From DATCJA01 sp050742335 (GTDB taxonomy: Bacteria; Acidobacteriota; Vicinamibacteria; Vicinamibacterales; UBA2999), in assembly GCA_050742335.1 (NCBI GenBank), contig JBOGIR010000194.1, positions 1 to 13,694 of the forward strand: 13,694 nt of DNA, in the 5' to 3' direction. Below are positions 13,641-13,694 of the stretch, one piece after another. Under the pieces are notes generated by a model. It was not told the origin of the DNA. It ran no database searches and saw only the letters and a list, made by a program, of their open reading frames with translations. Position numbers and translations under genes: made by a program. How positions within the stretch are numbered: position 1 is the stretch's first letter; every line of letters begins with the position of its first letter.

Positions 13641-13675
13641 GGCGGGTGGCGCCGGGAGGGGCCTCCCCACCCGCC
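13641..13675 (+). terminator. GC-rich palindrome after the AMP-binding gene
   Basis: GGCGGGTGG (13641-13649) pairs with CCACCCGCC (13667-13675); a second internal palindrome, GGGAGG/CCTCCC (13654-13659/13662-13667), competes with it. It lies 44 bp after the stop codon. There is no T-run after it, and the window ends 19 bp later. It is a possible terminator or the edge of a repeat. Confidence 0.4.
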
Positions 13676-13694
13676 GCGCAGGCGCCTCTCCCGT

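Noticed and set aside
13500..13694. Frameshift that would restore a longer AMP-binding enzyme
   Set aside because: After the stop the DNA shows no adenylation motifs in any frame and leads into a palindrome, so simple frameshift is not supported.

Overview
The window looks like chromosomal DNA from a GC-rich bacterium, most likely an Acidobacteriota of the Vicinamibacteria type. That placement is an inference from three things: the mix of housekeeping genes, the frequent GTG/TTG starts with weak Shine-Dalgarno sites, and intergenic repeats whose spurious translations (VSGFSRT, GPAKAGHYV, RLKP-TT) I remember from acidobacterial genomes. I see no phage, transposase, CRISPR array or rRNA.

Layout, left to right. 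An initiator tRNA-fMet gene (65-141, minus) lies downstream of a small ftsB-type divisome gene (323-670, minus). Divergent from ftsB is cutA (698-1057, plus). A cluster of hairpins and repeats follows (1068-1289), then a DedA-family membrane protein (1308-1973, minus) and a cystathionine gamma-synthase/lyase family PLP enzyme (2172-3338, minus). Divergent from the latter is a ribonuclease III gene (3422-4360, plus) whose reading frame begins with a DUF2007-like domain. It converges on an AAA-type ATPase with an Arg in place of the P-loop Lys (4437-5594, minus). Upstream of the ATPase, on the same strand, are hutU (5675-7351) and hutH (7446-8969), the first two steps of histidine degradation. 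purA (9048-10349, plus) is divergent from hutH and almost touches a convergent receiver-like/PilZ protein (10354-11046, minus). Divergent from that is a two-gene ABC-2 exporter (11157-12951, plus), followed by a short, degenerate adenylate-forming (AMP-binding) protein (12992-13597, plus). The window ends in a GC-rich palindrome.

How the genes work together. hutH and hutU form one pathway (histidine to urocanate to imidazolonepropionate), with a near-consensus sigma-70-type promoter between them. The ABC ATPase and permease overlap by 8 bp and should form one exporter. Most other genes are housekeeping units with no obvious link to their neighbours.

The least explained signals are: (1) degenerate 7-bp tandem repeats, with related but different words, at five gene junctions, three of which include or lie next to stop codons; (2) the DUF2007-RNase III reading frame; (3) the 201-residue AMP-binding protein that has lost its P-loop motif and its whole C-terminal half; (4) the ATPase with the altered Walker A motif; and (5) a block of hairpins and repeats between cutA and dedA. 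None of these is shown here to be a new system.
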